Source of the DNA: JAIVHA01 sp965367295
GTDB lineage: Bacteria; Pseudomonadota; Gammaproteobacteria; DSM-19610
Direction: 5' to 3'
Length of the DNA stretch: 64,000 bases
NCBI GenBank assembly: GCA_965367295.1
Contig: CBDUHN010000004.1
Coordinates: 62,001-126,000 of the forward strand
Under the pieces are notes generated by a model. That model was not told the origin of the DNA, did not search any database, and was given only the letters and a program-made list of their open reading frames with translations. This document shows, one piece after another, positions 44,294-52,610 of the stretch; position 1 is the stretch's first letter, and each line of letters starts with the position of its first letter. The translations under genes and the position numbers were made by a program.

Positions 44294-44346
44294 GGGCGCG
44301 AGGCCGTACCTAAAAGGAGTTGATTATAAGGATGACGGCGCGCTTG

Positions 44347-45915
44347 TCATGGGTTCATACGGGTAGGTGCCCAGAGATGCTTCAGTTTCAGTCCGGACAG
44401 GCGTAGTGCCAGCAGGTAGGTAGCCACACCGGCCAGCACCCACACCAGCAGCCAGCCACCCCGCTGCCAGGCCGGCCAACCGACCCACTCCGCCAGGGGT
44501 GCCGAACCAAACGCGACCACCGCCGCCAGCGCCAGGGTGGCAAACAGGATACGTCCCAGCCAGGGACCCCAGCCCGCCATCGGCTGATAGGCCTGCTGCC
44601 GACGCAGGTGCTGGTAAAGCAGACCCGCGTTGACATAGGCCGCGACGGAGGTCGCCAGCGCCAGCCCGGCATGGGGCCCGGGTATGGCCAGCAGCACCAT
44701 GGGTACAGTGAACAGCACATTGAGCACCATGTTGCTGAGCATGGCGGTGACCGCCACCTTCACCGGCGTACGCGCATCCTGGCGGGCATAGAAGGCCGGC
44801 GCCAGCACCTTCACCAGCATGAAGCCGGGCAATCCCAGGCTGTAGGCCATCAGGCTCAGCGCGGACATGCGTACGTCCTGCGGCGCAAAGTCCCCGTACA
44901 GGAACAGGGTGGCGACCATCGGGGCCGCCAGCAGTGCCAGCCCCGTCGCAGCCGGCAGACCAATCAGCAGTACCCAGCGCAAACCGGCATCCAGGGTCTG
45001 GGAAAACCGTTCGGGATTCGCTTCGGCATGGTGCCGGGACAGGCTCGGCAGGATCACCGTGGCCAGCGCGATGCCAAAGATCCCCAGCGGAAACTCCACC
45101 AGCCGGTCCGAGTAGTACAGCCAGCTGACGCTTCCGGTGACCAGGAACGAGGCAATCAGAGTATCGAACAGCAGGTTGATCTGTGCCACCGACGAACCGA
45201 GGATGCCCGGCCCCATCAGCCGGAGAATCTTGCGCACCCCGGAATCCCGCCAGCCCCAGCGCGGCCGCGGCAGCAGTTTCAGCTTCGCCAGGGATGGCAA
45301 CAGGAACAGCAACTGCACGATGCCCGCCAGAAACACACCCCACGCCAGCGCCAGCATGGGCTCATCAAGGCGTGGCGCCACCCACAACGCCGCCCCGATC
45401 AGCACCACATTCAGCCATACCGGTGCAAAGGCTGGCGCGGCAAAACGACCATAGGTATTCAGCACGCCGGCGGCAAAGGCCACCAGCGAAATCAGCAGCA
45501 GATAAGGGAAGGTAATCCCCAACAACTCGGCAGTCAGGCTGAACTTGGCCGGGTCGTCCAGAAAACCCGGTGCAAACAGGGTCACCAGTACCGGGCTGCC
45601 CAGTACCCCGAGCAGGGTCAACAGGCTCAATATCCCCGCCAGCGTGCCGGCCACCCGGTCCACCAGGGACCGTACCTCCTCGTGGCTGCGCTGGGTCCTG
45701 TACTCGCCGAGTACCGGCACGAAGGCCTGGGAAAAGGCCCCCTCGGCGAACAGACGGCGCATGAAATTGGGAATCTTGAAGGCCACGAAAAAGGCATCCA
45801 TACCCAACCCGACGCCAAACCGGGCGAACACCATGTCCCGCACCAGTCCCAGCACCCGCGAGGTCAGGGTCATCGCCCCCACTGTGGCGGTGTTTTTAAA
45901 CAGTTTTGCACTCAT
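44347..45915 (-). CDS. murJ: Lipid II flippase MurJ
   Basis: This is a 522-residue MOP-superfamily membrane protein with about fourteen hydrophobic segments. It begins NTATVGAMTLTSRVLGLVRDMVFARFG, matching MurJ, and shows FKIPNFMRRLFAEGAFSQAF with the conserved central-cavity arginines, and PVLVTLFAPGF. It moves lipid II across the inner membrane for peptidoglycan synthesis. An AAGG directly abuts the ATG, an odd ribosome-binding spacing. It is divergent from rpsT, as in other gammaproteobacteria. Confidence 0.95.
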   Translation of the reverse strand: MSAKLFKNTATVGAMTLTSRVLGLVRDMVFARFGVGLGMDAFFVAFKIPNFMRRLFAEGAFSQAFVPVLGEYRTQRSHEEVRSLVDRVAGTLAGILSLLTLLGVLGSPVLVTLFAPGFLDDPAKFSLTAELLGITFPYLLLISLVAFAAGVLNTYGRFAAPAFAPVWLNVVLIGAALWVAPRLDEPMLALAWGVFLAGIVQLLFLLPSLAKLKLLPRPRWGWRDSGVRKILRLMGPGILGSSVAQINLLFDTLIASFLVTGSVSWLYYSDRLVEFPLGIFGIALATVILPSLSRHHAEANPERFSQTLDAGLRWVLLIGLPAATGLALLAAPMVATLFLYGDFAPQDVRMSALSLMAYSLGLPGFMLVKVLAPAFYARQDARTPVKVAVTAMLSNMVLNVLFTVPMVLLAIPGPHAGLALATSVAAYVNAGLLYQHLRRQQAYQPMAGWGPWLGRILFATLALAAVVAFGSAPLAEWVGWPAWQRGGWLLVWVLAGVATYLLALRLSGLKLKHLWAPTRMNP

Positions 45916-46000
45916 ACCTTACCTTACAGGAACCCAACCCTCTCCCCGAGGGAGGATGCGGGGCTCTTTTCGCAGTCTCAGGAACACGCCAGCACAGGCA

Positions 46001-46029
46001 TTGACAGCCAGGCCAAAAATCCGCATAGT
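46001..46029 (+). promoter_or_regulatory. Sigma-70 promoter of rpsT
   Basis: A perfect TTGACA (46001-46006), 17 bp, then CATAGT (46024-46029) lie 39 bp before the rpsT start. This leaves a leader of roughly 30 bases. Confidence 0.8.
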
Positions 46030-46067
46030 ACGCGATCTTTAATTTTACGGTTAACAGGAGTCGTACC

Positions 46068-46334
46068 TTGGCTAACTCGGCACAAGCACGCAAACGCGCC
46101 CGCCAGGCAGAAAAACACCGCCAGCACAACGCCGGCCTGCGCTCGAAGCTGCGTACGTACGTCAAGAAGGTGGTCAAGGCTGCGGACGCCGGTGAAGCCA
46201 GCGTTGCACAGGACGCCTACAAGACGGCCGTTCCGGTGATCGATGCCATGGCGGGCAAGGGCCTGATCCACAAGAACAAGGCCGCTCGCCAGAAGAGCCG
46301 CCTGAACCAGCGCCTGCGCAGTCTGTCGGCCTGA
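46068..46334 (+). CDS. rpsT: 30S ribosomal protein S20
   Basis: This is an 88-residue primary 16S rRNA-binding protein with ANSAQARKRARQAEKHRQHN and a C-terminal KNKAARQKSRLNQRLRSL. It starts with TTG, supported by AGGAG seven bases upstream; E. coli rpsT also uses a rare UUG start linked to feedback control, so conservation of that regulation is plausible. Confidence 0.96.
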   Translation: MANSAQARKRARQAEKHRQHNAGLRSKLRTYVKKVVKAADAGEASVAQDAYKTAVPVIDAMAGKGLIHKNKAARQKSRLNQRLRSLSA

Positions 46335-46357
46335 CGGACTGCTCCCTGCTGGGGATT

Positions 46358-46388
46358 GAAAAAGCCGGTCCTGGACCGGCTTTTTTAT
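46358..46388 (+). terminator. Rho-independent terminator of rpsT
   Basis: AAAGCCGGTC, loop CTG, GACCGGCTTT and a T run, located 25 bp after the rpsT stop. The A run on the other flank means it may also act on the opposite strand. Confidence 0.92.
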
Positions 46389-46419
46389 TGTCTGCCCCCT
46401 CGACCGCACCCCCTGCAAA

Positions 46420-46461
46420 TCCGAATACATTTGGACAAAGGATGAATTCGGACCGGCAGGA
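46420..46461 (+). repeat. Dispersed palindromic repeat pair
   Basis: Two units, TCCGAATACATTTGGA and GATGAATTCGGACCGG, lie in the spacer between the rpsT terminator and proB. Both are variants of the family centred on a gaattc-like core. Confidence 0.55.
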
Positions 46462-46477
46462 GGTACTACGATCACCG

Positions 46478-47602
46478 TCAACTCAACACCAGGTTGTCAC
46501 GGTGAATCAGTTCCGGCTCGTCCACGTAACCGAGCAGTGATTCGATGCGGTCACTGGGCTGGCCAATGATCTTGCGCGCCTCATCGGCACTGTAATTCAC
46601 CAGTCCGCGTGCCACTTCGCTGCCATCGGCAGCCAGGCAGATCACCAGTTCGCCACGCTGAAAGCCACCCTCCACCCGCGACACCCCAACCGGCAGCAGG
46701 CTTCGGCCCGCCTCACGCAAAACCCGCACCGCCCCCGCGTCCAGCAGTAACCGGCCGTGCGCCTGCAGGTGCCCTGCCAACCAGCGCTTGCGCGCCGCCA
46801 TGGGGCTCGATTGTGGATGCAGAAGGGTACCCAGCGACTGTCCTGCGGCAATGGCCTGCAGCACCGCATCCTGACGCCCGGAGGCAATCAGGGTGGCCGT
46901 TCCGGAACGGGCCGCCCGGGCCGCGGCCTTCACCTTGGTGGCCATGCCACCACGCCCCAGCGCACCGCCGGTGTCGGAGGCCATGGACAGCAGCCGGGGA
47001 TCACCGGCCGCGGCCTCGGAAATGAAGGCCGCATCCGGGTTGGCGCGCGGGTCCGCCTCGTACATGCCTTCCTGGTCGGTGAGGATGATCAGCAGGTCCG
47101 CCTCCACCAGGTTGGCCACCAGGGCCGCCAGGGTGTCGTTGTCACCGAAGCGGATCTCGTCGGTAGCCACGGTATCGTTCTCGTTGACCACCGGGATCAC
47201 CCCCAGCCCCAGCAGGGAACGCAGGGTACTGCGGGCATTCAGATAACGCTGGCGATCCGCCAGGTCTTCATGGGTCAGCAGGATCTGCGCCGTGTGCAGA
47301 CCATGCTCCTGAAAGCGTGATTCGTAGGCCTGGATCAGCCCCATCTGCCCCACCGCCGCTGCCGCCTGCAGTTCATTCACTGCACGGGGGCGCCGGGTCC
47401 AGCCAAGTCGGCTCATACCTTCCGCCACCGCACCGGAGGACACCAGCACCACTTCCTTGCCCGTCGCACGCAGGGCGGCGATCTGCTCCACCCAGGCACT
47501 GAAGGCGGCCTGATCCAGGCCCCGGCCATTGGCCGTTACCAGGGCACTGCCGACCTTGATGACCCAGCGCTTGCTGGCTCCGAGTTGCTGGCGGTTTTTC
47601 AT
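46478..47602 (-). CDS. proB: Glutamate 5-kinase ProB
   Basis: This 374-residue enzyme performs the first step of proline synthesis. The amino-acid kinase domain shows RWVIKVGSALVTANGRGLD, VLVSSGAVAEGMSRLGW, ILLTHEDLADRQRYLNARSTL, VIPVVNENDTVATDEIRFGDND, and GRGGMATKVKAA. A C-terminal PUA domain (about 275-374) begins after the ARKRWLAGHL segment and contains GAVRVL and LLPVGVSRVEG. The start at 47602 matches the known N-terminus; longer in-frame starts read into obgE. proA is not present here. Confidence 0.95.
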   Translation of the reverse strand: MKNRQQLGASKRWVIKVGSALVTANGRGLDQAAFSAWVEQIAALRATGKEVVLVSSGAVAEGMSRLGWTRRPRAVNELQAAAAVGQMGLIQAYESRFQEHGLHTAQILLTHEDLADRQRYLNARSTLRSLLGLGVIPVVNENDTVATDEIRFGDNDTLAALVANLVEADLLIILTDQEGMYEADPRANPDAAFISEAAAGDPRLLSMASDTGGALGRGGMATKVKAAARAARSGTATLIASGRQDAVLQAIAAGQSLGTLLHPQSSPMAARKRWLAGHLQAHGRLLLDAGAVRVLREAGRSLLPVGVSRVEGGFQRGELVICLAADGSEVARGLVNYSADEARKIIGQPSDRIESLLGYVDEPELIHRDNLVLS

Positions 47603-47718
47603 GAAGGTGATGTGTTCGATAAAGGTGAGCAAGATACCGGCAATCGGGGGTTTACGCCAGATGGACAGACCGTGGCACACGGGATGAAGGGCCTCCGTGC
47701 GAGCGCGGTAACCGGAAA

Positions 47719-48741
47719 TCAACCCTCACCAAAACCCCGCTCTTCGAGGTGCGCCATGATGCGATGTACCAACGCCTCGGTGCCCAGTTTGCTCAGTGCC
47801 GCAATCCGGAACACCGGCCCTTTCCAGCCCAGACCATCGATAATCGCCTGACAGTGGGCATCGCGCTCATCCTCTGCGATGAGATCGAGTTTGTTCAGTA
47901 CCAGCCAGCGCTCCTTGGCAACGAGTTCCGGGCTGTATTTTTCCAGTTCCTGGACAATGGCCTGCGCCTCGGCCACGGGATCGGTGCCGTCGGGCGGCAA
48001 CACATCCACCAGATGCAGCAGCAGACGGGTGCGGGCCAGGTGCTTGAGGAACTGGATACCCAGCCCGGCTCCCTCGGAGGCGCCCTCGATGAGACCGGGA
48101 ATATCCGCCACCACAAAACCGCGGTAGGGCGCCACGCGCACCACGCCGAGATTGGGATAGAGGGTGGTGAAAGGATAATCTGCCACCTTGGGCCTGGCCG
48201 CGGATACGGCACGAATGAAGGTGGACTTGCCAGCATTGGGTTTGCCCAACAGGCCGACATCCGCCAGCACCTTCAGTTCCAGGCGCAACTCACGCTTGTC
48301 CCCGGGGGTGCCCGGCTTGGACTGGCGCGGGGCCCGGTTGGTGGAACTTTTATAGCGGGTATTGCCGAGACCATGGAAACCGCCCTGCGCCACCAGCAGG
48401 CGCTGGCCTGGCTCTACCAGGTCACCGATCAGTTCCTCGGTATCGACATCGTAGACCATGGTGCCAACGGGCACCCGGATCTCCTTGTCATCACCCTTCT
48501 TGCCAGTGCAATTACGCCCGGAGCCATTCTCACCGCGCTGCGCCTTGTAGTTACGCTCATAGCGAAAATCCACCAGCGTATTGACGCTTTCCTCGGCCAC
48601 CAGAAATACACTACCGCCGTCACCGCCATCGCCACCATCCGGGCCACCGAAGGGAATGTATTTCTCGCGGCGGAAACTGACGCAGCCGTTGCCGCCGTCG
48701 CCGGCTTTTACGTGAATGGTGGCTTCGTCAACGAATTTCAT
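47719..48741 (-). CDS. obgE: GTPase ObgE/CgtA
   Basis: This is a 340-residue ribosome-associated GTPase. The Obg fold (1-158) includes MKFVDEATIHVKAGDGGNG, FGGPDGGDGGDGGSVFL and GSGRNCTGKKG. The G domain has P-loop GKPNAGKSTF, DIPGLIEGASEGAGLG (G3) and NKLD (G4). It lies after rpmA in the usual rplU-rpmA-obgE order, but a terminator-like hairpin separates it from rpmA. Confidence 0.96.
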   Translation of the reverse strand: MKFVDEATIHVKAGDGGNGCVSFRREKYIPFGGPDGGDGGDGGSVFLVAEESVNTLVDFRYERNYKAQRGENGSGRNCTGKKGDDKEIRVPVGTMVYDVDTEELIGDLVEPGQRLLVAQGGFHGLGNTRYKSSTNRAPRQSKPGTPGDKRELRLELKVLADVGLLGKPNAGKSTFIRAVSAARPKVADYPFTTLYPNLGVVRVAPYRGFVVADIPGLIEGASEGAGLGIQFLKHLARTRLLLHLVDVLPPDGTDPVAEAQAIVQELEKYSPELVAKERWLVLNKLDLIAEDERDAHCQAIIDGLGWKGPVFRIAALSKLGTEALVHRIMAHLEERGFGEG

Positions 48742-48775
48742 AATGATGGTTCCGTGGTTCCGGACGTTGCATAAC

Positions 48776-48804
48776 GAAAAAGCCCCGCACTAGACGGGGC
48801 TTTC
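48776..48804 (-). terminator. Terminator after rpmA
   Basis: On the minus strand AAAGCCCCG, loop TCTAGT, GCGGGGCTTT and a T run, between the rpmA stop and obgE. It probably lowers obgE expression relative to the two ribosomal proteins. Confidence 0.85.
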
Positions 48805-48830
48805 GGAATCGCTCTGGAAACAGGCTGCGA

Positions 48831-49088
48831 TCAGTTCGCAACCACATCCACAAACTTGCGGTTCTTGTCGCCGCGGGTCACGAAGGTGACCACGCCGTCT
48901 GACTTGGCAAACAGGGTGTGATCCTTGCCGCAACCCACGTTCACCCCAGGGTGGAAACGGGTACCGCGCTGGCGCACGATGATGTTGCCGGCGGTGACCG
49001 TCTGGCCACCATAGATTTTCACGCCAAGGCGTTTGCTTTCGGAATCGCGGCCGTTACGGGTACTGCCGCCTGCCTTTTTATGAGCCAT
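48831..49088 (-). CDS. rpmA: 50S ribosomal protein L27
   Basis: This is an 85-residue L27: MAHKKAGGSTRNGRDSESKR, LGVKIYGGQTV, IIVRQRGTRFHPG and GCGKDHTLFA. The N-terminus is the processed-free form of gammaproteobacteria. It is 17 bp downstream of rplU. Confidence 0.97.
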   Translation of the reverse strand: MAHKKAGGSTRNGRDSESKRLGVKIYGGQTVTAGNIIVRQRGTRFHPGVNVGCGKDHTLFAKSDGVVTFVTRGDKNRKFVDVVAN

Positions 49089-49105
49089 GTTTCATTACCT
49101 CAGCT

Positions 49106-49417
49106 TCAGCCGGTGATACCGGTGATTTCCAGTTCAGTGTAGGACTGACGATGACCCTGGCGCTTCATGTGGTGCTTGCGACGACGGAACTTGATGATCT
49201 CCACCTTCTTCGCACGACCCTGCGCCTTGACGGTTGCCGTCACCTTGCTGCCATCGAGATAGGGAGCGCCGATCTTGATGTCGTCGCCATCCGCAACCAT
49301 GAGGACCTGGTCCAGTTCTACGGAATCGCCTTCGGCGCCGTTGAGTTTTTCTACGCGCAGGGTGTCACCCTTTGCAACCCGGTACTGTTTACCACCGGTC
49401 TTGATTACCGCATACAT
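49106..49417 (-). CDS. rplU: 50S ribosomal protein L21
   Basis: This is a 103-residue L21: MYAVIKTGGKQYRVAKGDTL, VLMVADGDDIKIG, and FRRRKHHMKRQGHRQSYTE at the C-terminal end. It is the first gene of the rplU-rpmA(-obgE) transcript, with a good promoter 46 bp upstream. Confidence 0.97.
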   Translation of the reverse strand: MYAVIKTGGKQYRVAKGDTLRVEKLNGAEGDSVELDQVLMVADGDDIKIGAPYLDGSKVTATVKAQGRAKKVEIIKFRRRKHHMKRQGHRQSYTELEITGITG

Positions 49418-49462
49418 GGCTGAATCTCCAAAACGTAAATACAGCAGCCTGAAAGGGCGATG

Positions 49463-49491
49463 ATTCTATAGGCTTACCCGTCGCGGGTCAA
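49463..49491 (-). promoter_or_regulatory. Sigma-70 promoter of rplU-rpmA
   Basis: On the minus strand TTGACC (49486-49491), 17 bp, TAGAAT (49463-49468). Confidence 0.78.
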
Positions 49492-49630
49492 ACCCGATTC
49501 ATCTGGTGCGGCCCGGGGAACCGGGGTACACTACTGCGGTCTACCGGCTAACCCCTTTGATCCCGGCCTGAGGACCGCGCAGTCATCCGGGCCACCCGCC
49601 CGGCTCATGCGCCCCACGGCCCGCCTACGA

Positions 49631-50632
49631 ATGCAAGAAACGCTTCCGAAACAAAGCACTACCAATGATCTCGATGTTATTCGCGCCCTGACGGAACGCG
49701 ATGCGCGGGCCGTGGATCAGTATATCCATCGCCAGCTCAGCTCCGAAGTCGTACTGATCAACCAGCTCGGCCAGTACATCGTCAACAGCGGCGGCAAGCG
49801 CCTGCGCCCCCTGCTGGTGCTGCTGGCAGCCCGGGCCTGTGGTTACCAGGGTGAGCAGCATATCCACCTGGCCGCCATAATCGAATTCATCCATACCGCC
49901 ACCCTGCTGCACGATGATGTGGTCGACGCCTCGGAACTGCGCCGCGGCCAGCAGACCGCCAACGCCATCTGGGGCAATGAGGCCAGCGTGCTGGTGGGTG
50001 ATTTCCTCTATTCACGTGCCTTTGAAATGATGGTCGGCGTGGGCAGCATGCGGGTAATGGAAATCCTCTCCCACACCACCAACATCATCGCCGAGGGCGA
50101 GGTGCTGCAACTGCTCAACTGTCACGACGCGAACACCACCGAGGAACGTTACCGGGAAGTGATCCGCTACAAGACCGCCAAGCTGTTTGAGGCCGCCTCC
50201 CAGCTGGGTGCCGTGCTGGGCCAGCAGCCACCCGAGATCGAGCAGGCCATGGCCAGCTACGGCATGCACCTGGGCACCGCCTTTCAGCTGATCGATGACG
50301 CCCTCGACTACAGCGCCTCGGCACTGGAAATGGGCAAGAATGTGGGCGACGACCTGGCCGAAGGCAAGCCCACCCTGCCGCTCATCTACGCCATGCGCCA
50401 CGGCACGCCAGAGCAGGCCGGGGTGATCCGCAACGCCATCGAAAAGGGTGGGCTGGAGCAGATCGAACAGGTCTGCGCCGCCATTGAATCCACCCAGGCC
50501 ATCGCGTACACTTCGCAATCCGCGCGGGAGGAAGCCGAGCTGGCGATCGCTGCCCTGGCACCGCTGCCGCCTTCTCCGTACAAGGACGCCCTGTACAGCC
50601 TCGCGGAATTCTCCGTTAATCGGAATTACTGA
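49631..50632 (+). CDS. ispB: Octaprenyl diphosphate synthase IspB
   Basis: This is a 333-residue trans-polyprenyl synthase that makes the quinone side chain. GGKRLRPLLVLLAA leads to the first Asp-rich motif LLHDDVVDASELRRG (near residue 95), with the second, QLIDDALDYSA, near 220. VGDFLYSRAFEMM and KTAKLFEAASQLGAVL are conserved. The start is uncertain: ATG 49631 gives the usual length, and ATG 49607 would add eight residues; neither has a good ribosome-binding site. It is divergent from rplU, the classical arrangement. Confidence 0.94.
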   Translation: MQETLPKQSTTNDLDVIRALTERDARAVDQYIHRQLSSEVVLINQLGQYIVNSGGKRLRPLLVLLAARACGYQGEQHIHLAAIIEFIHTATLLHDDVVDASELRRGQQTANAIWGNEASVLVGDFLYSRAFEMMVGVGSMRVMEILSHTTNIIAEGEVLQLLNCHDANTTEERYREVIRYKTAKLFEAASQLGAVLGQQPPEIEQAMASYGMHLGTAFQLIDDALDYSASALEMGKNVGDDLAEGKPTLPLIYAMRHGTPEQAGVIRNAIEKGGLEQIEQVCAAIESTQAIAYTSQSAREEAELAIAALAPLPPSPYKDALYSLAEFSVNRNY

Positions 50633-50634
50633 CA

Positions 50635-50711
50635 CGGGCATTGGCGCAGCCTGGTAGCGCACCTCGTTCGGGACGAGGGGGTCGCAGGTTCAAATCCTGC
50701 ATGCCCGACCA
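50635..50711 (+). tRNA. tRNA-Pro (anticodon CGG)
   Basis: The 77-base cloverleaf has a CGGGCAT/ATGCCCG acceptor stem and encoded CCA. The anticodon arm CCTCG-TTCGGGA-CGAGG gives CGG, reading CCG. It begins two bases after the ispB stop codon. Confidence 0.96.
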
Positions 50712-50724
50712 AATTTCCTGAATG

Positions 50725-50753
50725 CAAAAATCCGGCCTGTGCCGGATTTTTTG
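50725..50753 (+). terminator. Rho-independent terminator after tRNA-Pro
   Basis: AAATCCGGC, loop CTGT, GCCGGATTT and further T. It lies 14 bp after the tRNA and could end an ispB-tRNA transcript. Confidence 0.92.
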
Positions 50754-50825
50754 TGATGGCCACAAGTTCAGATTGGCCAGGCCGGGCTAAAGACCAGCCT
50801 GCAAAAGGTTTATGATCCCATCGCC

Positions 50826-51176
50826 ATGACCCGCAACGAACACATCTTTGATGTTTCCCTGGAAGACTTCGACGCCAAGGTCCTCGAGGCCTCCCATGAA
50901 CGCCCGGTCCTGGTGGACCTGTGGGCCGAATGGTGCCCCCCCTGCCTTGCCATCGCACCGGTGCTGGAAAAGGTGATACAGGACTATGCCGGTTCCGTAG
51001 CGCTCGCCAAGGTGGAAGTGGATGAAGGGGACAACATGAAACTCGCCGGCCAGCATCAGGTGCGCGGCTTTCCCACCATCCTGCTGTTCCAGCATGGCGA
51101 ACTCAAGGGCCGGTTCAGCAGCGCCCAATCCTATCAGTTCGTGATCGATTTCATCGAACAGCACAGCGACCTGTAA
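50826..51176 (+). CDS. Thioredoxin-like protein with CPPC active site
   Basis: This is a 116-residue single thioredoxin fold: VLVDLWAEWCPPCLAIAPVLEKV, LAKVEVDEGDNMKLAGQHQVRGFPTILLFQHGE. The active site is WCPPC rather than the WCGPC of thioredoxin 1, and the cis-proline loop is GFPT. There is no signal peptide, so it is cytosolic. CPPC sites usually shift redox potential towards isomerase or specialised reductant roles; it also resembles the N-terminal domain of CnoX, without the TPR part. The exact role is not resolved. Confidence 0.85.
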   Translation: MTRNEHIFDVSLEDFDAKVLEASHERPVLVDLWAEWCPPCLAIAPVLEKVIQDYAGSVALAKVEVDEGDNMKLAGQHQVRGFPTILLFQHGELKGRFSSAQSYQFVIDFIEQHSDL

Positions 51177-51198
51177 GTCCGGATTCATTTGGACAACC
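51177..51198 (+). repeat. Dispersed palindromic repeat unit
   Basis: GTCCGGATTCATTTGGAC is an imperfect inverted repeat of the window-wide family. It starts at the stop codon boundary of the thioredoxin-like gene. Confidence 0.5.
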
Positions 51199-51252
51199 CA
51201 GGCCATGTGACCGGGAGCTTGCGGTATCGCGCCCCTGCACCGGGTCAGGGGC

Positions 51253-52452
51253 TTACTGGCGATCGTAATCGGGCGAGGCGCCGATCTTGTGAATGCTGAG
51301 GTCGGCGCCCTGGAATTCCTGCTCCTGATCGAGACGCAGGCCTACCAGTATCTTCAGTAGACCATAGACCAGCAGGCCACCGGTCAAGGCGATGACAATG
51401 CCCAGCAGGGTGCCCACCAGCTGTGCCGGCAGACTCACCCCGCCCAGGCCGCCCAGCGCAGCTGACCCGAAAATGCCACAGGCGATCCCGCCCCAGGCAC
51501 CGCACAGTCCATGCAACGGCCAGACACCCAGCACGTCATCGATCTTCCAGCGATTCTGGGTCAGCATGAAGGTCCAGACAAACAGCGTACCGGCCACGGC
51601 ACCGGTCACCAGTGCCCCCAGCGGATGCATGACATCGGAGCCGGCACACACCGCAACCAGTCCGGCCAGCGGACCATTGTGCACAAAGCCCGGGTCGTTC
51701 CGCCCCACCAGCAATGCCGCAAGGATGCCGCCCACCATGGCCATCAGGGAATTGACCGCCACCAGGCCACTCACTGCATCGATGGTCTGGGCCGACATCA
51801 CGTTGAAACCGAACCAGCCGACAGTCAGAATCCAGGCACCCAGAGCCAGGAAGGGGATGCTGGACGGAGGATGGGCGGACACCTTTCCATCCCTGGTATA
51901 GCGGCCATGGCGTGCGCCCAGCAACAGCACTGCAGTCAGCGCTATCCAGCCGCCCACGGCATGCACCACCACCGAACCGGCGAAGTCATGAAAACCGGCC
52001 CCGAAGCTGGCCTCGATCCAGGCCTGCACACCGTAGTTACCGTTCCAGGAGATACCTTCAAAGAAAGGGTATACCAGTGCCACCAGGACAAAGGTCGCCG
52101 CCAACTGGGGATTGAATTTGGCACGCTCGGCGATGCCGCCGGAAATGATGGCCGGGATAGCCGCAGCAAAGGTCAACAGGAAGAAAAACTTCACCAGTTC
52201 ATAACCGTGCTTCTGTGCCAGTACGTCGGCGCCTTCGAAAAAGCCGACCCCATAGGCCACCGAGAAACCGATGAAAAAATAGGCAATAGTGGAAACGGCA
52301 AAATCGGAAATGATTTTCACCAGCGCGTTGACCTGGTTCTTGCTGCGCACCGTACCCACTTCCAGAAATGCGAACCCGGCGTGCATGGCCAGCACCATAA
52401 TGGCGCCAAGGAGAATAAATAGGACGTCTGAACCCGCTTGCGGTGCTTCCAT
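51253..52452 (-). CDS. amt: Ammonium transporter, Amt/MEP/Rh family
   Basis: This is a 399-residue membrane channel with about eleven spans. It begins with a short periplasmic end instead of a long signal peptide. FAFLEVGTVRSKNQVN, the FEGISWNGNYGV region, DFAGSVVVHAVGGWIAL (first pore His) and GVWPLHGLCGAWGGIACGIFG (second pore His) are Amt signatures. ATG 52452 has AGGAA six to seven bases upstream. No glnK lies beside it. A sigma-54 promoter and NtrC-type sites precede it, so it is expected to be induced by nitrogen limitation. Confidence 0.94.
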   Translation of the reverse strand: MEAPQAGSDVLFILLGAIMVLAMHAGFAFLEVGTVRSKNQVNALVKIISDFAVSTIAYFFIGFSVAYGVGFFEGADVLAQKHGYELVKFFFLLTFAAAIPAIISGGIAERAKFNPQLAATFVLVALVYPFFEGISWNGNYGVQAWIEASFGAGFHDFAGSVVVHAVGGWIALTAVLLLGARHGRYTRDGKVSAHPPSSIPFLALGAWILTVGWFGFNVMSAQTIDAVSGLVAVNSLMAMVGGILAALLVGRNDPGFVHNGPLAGLVAVCAGSDVMHPLGALVTGAVAGTLFVWTFMLTQNRWKIDDVLGVWPLHGLCGAWGGIACGIFGSAALGGLGGVSLPAQLVGTLLGIVIALTGGLLVYGLLKILVGLRLDQEQEFQGADLSIHKIGASPDYDRQ

Positions 52453-52496
52453 GGTGTATTCCTGATCGATCATTTGCCCGAAATGGGCGCATTCAA

Positions 52497-52512
52497 TGCA
52501 ACAATCAGGCCT
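52497..52512 (-). promoter_or_regulatory. Sigma-54 promoter of amt
   Basis: On the minus strand AGGCCTGATTGTTGCA fits the TGGCACG-N4-TTGCA pattern: GGC at -24 and TTGCA at -12 with correct ten-base spacing. Transcription would start near 52486, giving a 34-base leader with the ribosome-binding site. Confidence 0.75.
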
Positions 52513-52564
52513 GGCTTTCAAGCTAATAAAAACAATTATTTATGAAACCTCATGCACCCCACTT

Positions 52565-52610
52565 GCACTACTGCTGTGCGTTACCACCATGAGTCGCACT
52601 ATAAATGGGC
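52565..52610. promoter_or_regulatory. Pair of NtrC-type enhancer sites
   Basis: GCAC-N7-GTGC at 52565-52579 is a full match to the NtrC half-site pattern. GCAC-N7-GGGC at 52596-52610 differs by one base. Centres are 31 bp apart, about three helical turns, and lie roughly 86 and 117 bp upstream of the expected start, like known glnA enhancers. Confidence 0.65.

Noticed and set aside
44608..46239. 543-codon open frame on the plus strand
   Set aside because: It is opposite murJ and runs on into rpsT in a different frame; its Gln/Arg-rich translation is a composition artefact.
51230..51260. Hairpin at the end of amt as a terminator
   Set aside because: The GCCCCTG/CAGGGGC stem overlaps the stop codon and has an eight-base loop but no T run, so termination is not convincing.
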